From Stieleria mannarensis (GTDB lineage: Bacteria; Planctomycetota; Planctomycetia; Pirellulales; Pirellulaceae): DNA of 58,028 nucleotides. Where the stretch lies: the NCBI RefSeq assembly GCF_014154935.1, contig NZ_JACEHH010000056.1, forward strand, positions 1 to 58,028, read 5' to 3'. A program made the position numbers and the translations under genes. Of the stretch, positions 56,093 to 58,028 are shown in pieces. Below the pieces are notes generated by a model. The model searched no databases and had not been told where the DNA came from. It saw nothing but the letters and a program-made list of their open reading frames with translations. Position 1 is the first letter of the stretch. The number at the start of each line of letters is the position of its first letter.

Positions 56093-57930
56093 ACTTGATC
56101 GGCGAAATCACGGGGCTGTGGGACGATCCGCGACTGATCTATGCCGTCGCGATCGTGGCGGTCGTCCTGTTGGCGATCACCATCTGGTTGTTCCGCCGCG
56201 CCAAACGCGATGGCCGAGCCGCCGGAACGATTTGTCTGGTGCTGTCGGTGGCCTTGCATGCCGTCTTGATTTATTTGGTGCCTTACCAGGCTAGTGACAA
56301 CGGCGGATCGGCAACGCAAGAGCTGGAACCGGACACCGACGGAGTGGAAGCGTTGACGTTCTCCACCTTCGATCCCGACCTGGCCGTCGACGACGCATCG
56401 GGCGACAGCGACACGCCGGCGATCGAACCGTTACCGGTGGCGGAGCTTCAGGACTTGCTGGACGAGCCGTTTGATGAACCCGTTGTGGAAGACACCATGA
56501 CGGTCAGCGACCCGCCGGACACGGTCGAACCGATGCCAGCGCCGGAATCCTTGGCAGAGACATCGCCGTTGGAACCCGCTACGTCGATCGATCAGATCGC
56601 TCAAGCCGTCGATGCGTCGCTTGATCAGTTACTGCAATCGCAACTGGAGATGGCCGAGAGCCTGGCGGCCGCGGAAGTCCCTGACGAGACCAATGTGCCT
56701 CAGGTCGCCGAATCGGATCCCGCCATTGCCTCCGAACCAACGCCACCGTCGGTCGCTACGAAAACGTCCAAGCCGACGACCGAACCGATTCCGCGAGCCG
56801 AACCTGTCGAGCGGACTGCAAGCACACGCTCCGCCGCGGCGGTCGTGCCGGGATCCGAACAAGCCGACTTTGCCAACCGAGTCGGCGCGGCGAAACAGGT
56901 GGCGATCGCGGAAACCGGCGGCGACGCACAGACCGAAGCGGCCGTGAAAGCCGCGCTTCGTTTTTTGGCCGCGGCACAACGACGCGACGGCGCGTGGGAC
57001 CCCCAAGCGTCCGGCGGCGGTGTCGATCGGATGCCGCTGGGTGAACGCCGACCGGGCGCGGGAAGCAAGAGCACGACGGGGCTGACGGGGCTTTCCCTGT
57101 TGGCCATGATGGGTGCCGGCAACACGCACCTGTCCGGTGACTATGCCGAAAACGTCTATCGCGGGTTGGCCTATCTGATACAACACCAACACCCCGACGG
57201 ATCGCTCAGCGGTGACGCCACCGTGTATGCGGCCAGCTACTGTCATTCGATGGCGGCGCTGTCGTTGTGTGAAGCCGCGGTGATGACGAACGACAAATCC
57301 GCGATCGAAGCCTCCCGCCGGGCGATCGCCCACACTGTTCGGATGCAACACCCGGTCACCGGCGGCTGGCGGTACACGCGTGGCGATCCCGGCGATCTCA
57401 GTCAACTCGGCTGGCAAGCGATGGTACTCGATGCAGGCAAACGGGCGGGGATTGCGATTCAGCGTGAATCGGTTGCGGGAATCGCCCGGTTCCTGCGCAG
57501 CGTTCGTGCGGGCAACGGCGGCTTGGCGTGCTACCGTCCCGGTGAAGCGGTCAGCCGAACGATGACCGCCGAAGCCTTGGCGACGCGTTTGCTGATCGGA
57601 GAAAACGTCCCGCAAACCGAAATCGACGAAGCGGAACGGTATCTGTTGGAATCGTTGCCAGGGATGCGACAAGACAACTATTACTATTGGTACTACGCCT
57701 CGCTCGCGCTGCATCAATTACAAGATGACGCCTGGGAACAATGGAACGCCGCGCTCAAGAACCGTTTGTTGGCGACCCAGCGCGACGACGGCAGTTGGCC
57801 GGCCGACACGGTCTGGGGCGGCTACGGAGGCACGGTGTACACGACGGCGATGGCCACGTTGTGTTTGGAATCCTACTACCGCCACGCCATCCGAAACGCC
57901 ACCCCCCGCATCGCCGGCCGGCCGGATTGA
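56089..57930 (+). CDS. Membrane-anchored alpha/alpha-toroid (prenyltransferase/squalene oxidase repeat) protein
   Basis: 613 residues from the TTG at 56089, which overlaps the exbD stop and follows a GGAGGG at 7-base spacing. Two membrane helices lie at about 17-35 and 46-65. An acidic, proline-rich linker fills about 68-280. The C-terminal 285-600 region is a toroid of the squalene cyclase/prenyltransferase fold with QW-type motifs (QRRDGAWDP, QHPDGSLSG, QRDDGSWPAD). The class II cyclase DxDD acid motif is not seen, so it is probably not a terpene cyclase. Its position downstream of ExbB and ExbD, with anchor and extended linker, recalls TonB/TolA; the toroid could be the ligand- or polymer-contacting part. 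Confidence 0.9.
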   Translation: MNLIGEITGLWDDPRLIYAVAIVAVVLLAITIWLFRRAKRDGRAAGTICLVLSVALHAVLIYLVPYQASDNGGSATQELEPDTDGVEALTFSTFDPDLAVDDASGDSDTPAIEPLPVAELQDLLDEPFDEPVVEDTMTVSDPPDTVEPMPAPESLAETSPLEPATSIDQIAQAVDASLDQLLQSQLEMAESLAAAEVPDETNVPQVAESDPAIASEPTPPSVATKTSKPTTEPIPRAEPVERTASTRSAAAVVPGSEQADFANRVGAAKQVAIAETGGDAQTEAAVKAALRFLAAAQRRDGAWDPQASGGGVDRMPLGERRPGAGSKSTTGLTGLSLLAMMGAGNTHLSGDYAENVYRGLAYLIQHQHPDGSLSGDATVYAASYCHSMAALSLCEAAVMTNDKSAIEASRRAIAHTVRMQHPVTGGWRYTRGDPGDLSQLGWQAMVLDAGKRAGIAIQRESVAGIARFLRSVRAGNGGLACYRPGEAVSRTMTAEALATRLLIGENVPQTEIDEAERYLLESLPGMRQDNYYYWYYASLALHQLQDDAWEQWNAALKNRLLATQRDDGSWPADTVWGGYGGTVYTTAMATLCLESYYRHAIRNATPRIAGRPD

Positions 57931-58028
57931 GCAAAGCAGACCCTACCGCAATGCCAGCACGACGCGTAAGCAAGTGGCCCACGCAGGAATCGGAGTGGAC
58001 TCACCGGCCGCTCTCTAACCGGCCTGTC
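57931..58028. other. Right-edge intergenic stretch
   Basis: 98 bases after the toroid gene with no gene. The last 14 bases (CTAACCGGCCTGTC) match the outer end of the palindromic element at 35664-35781 over CTAACCGGCCTGT, so a related element may continue beyond the window. Confidence 0.5.

Noticed and set aside
56089..57930. Squalene-hopene cyclase
   Set aside because: QW-like repeats are present but no DxDD acid motif, and the protein has membrane anchors and a long linker at the N-terminus.

Overview
The window looks like chromosomal DNA of a planctomycete, most likely Pirellulales (Rhodopirellula/Stieleria-like). Support comes from family content: a DUF1501 protein beside a DUF1549/DUF1553 protein and a WD40 protein with a planctomycete-type cytochrome c motif, TIGR03067- and TIGR03009-like secreted proteins, an LEPRxLL-like N-terminal motif on an SdrD-repeat surface protein, an exosortase of the planctomycete XrtU type, and GC-rich intergenic DNA full of short palindromic repeats. 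No rRNA, CRISPR array, prophage or complete insertion sequence was found.

Layout. 1-780: repeat-bearing DNA with no convincing gene. 781-11051 (minus): a PIN/TRAM membrane protein, then WD40-cytochrome c, DUF1549/1553, pre-peptidase (PPC) domain and DUF1501 proteins. 11449-17211 (minus): a cimA-valS-small protein unit with a terminator-like hairpin just ahead of cimA, and a small membrane protein upstream. 17658-25319: a polysaccharide and surface block made of a Wzc-like kinase, an exosortase fused to an EpsI-like domain and a TPR protein on the minus strand, and a sugar-nucleotide epimerase on the plus strand. 25341-31233: methylmalonyl-CoA epimerase, a membrane protein, a LysR regulator, a TatD nuclease overlapping a CdsA-like enzyme, and leuB. 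31490-37103: a glycosyltransferase, a Dabb protein, ligA, a CAU tRNA, a CDP-alcohol phosphatidyltransferase and a TIGR03067 protein. 37357-47067: a secreted esterase, a giant SdrD/FG-GAP surface protein, a WD40 protein and a LolA/TIGR03009-like protein. 47090-48279: a REP-associated transposase between two blocks of REP-like hairpins. 48280-51876: smc. 52057-57930: a TPR protein, ExbB, ExbD and a membrane-anchored alpha/alpha-toroid protein, apparently one functional unit.

How the genes fit together. The clearest multi-gene systems are the Wzc/exosortase/TPR surface-export operon, the cimA-valS branched-chain amino acid unit (leuB is elsewhere in the window), and the TPR-ExbB-ExbD-toroid cluster. 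The last resembles a Tol/Ton energy-transducing complex in which a toroid protein takes the place of TonB/TolA. It is the best candidate here for an undescribed system. The intergenic DNA carries at least eight kinds of short inverted or tandem repeat, several at gene ends or inside operons.
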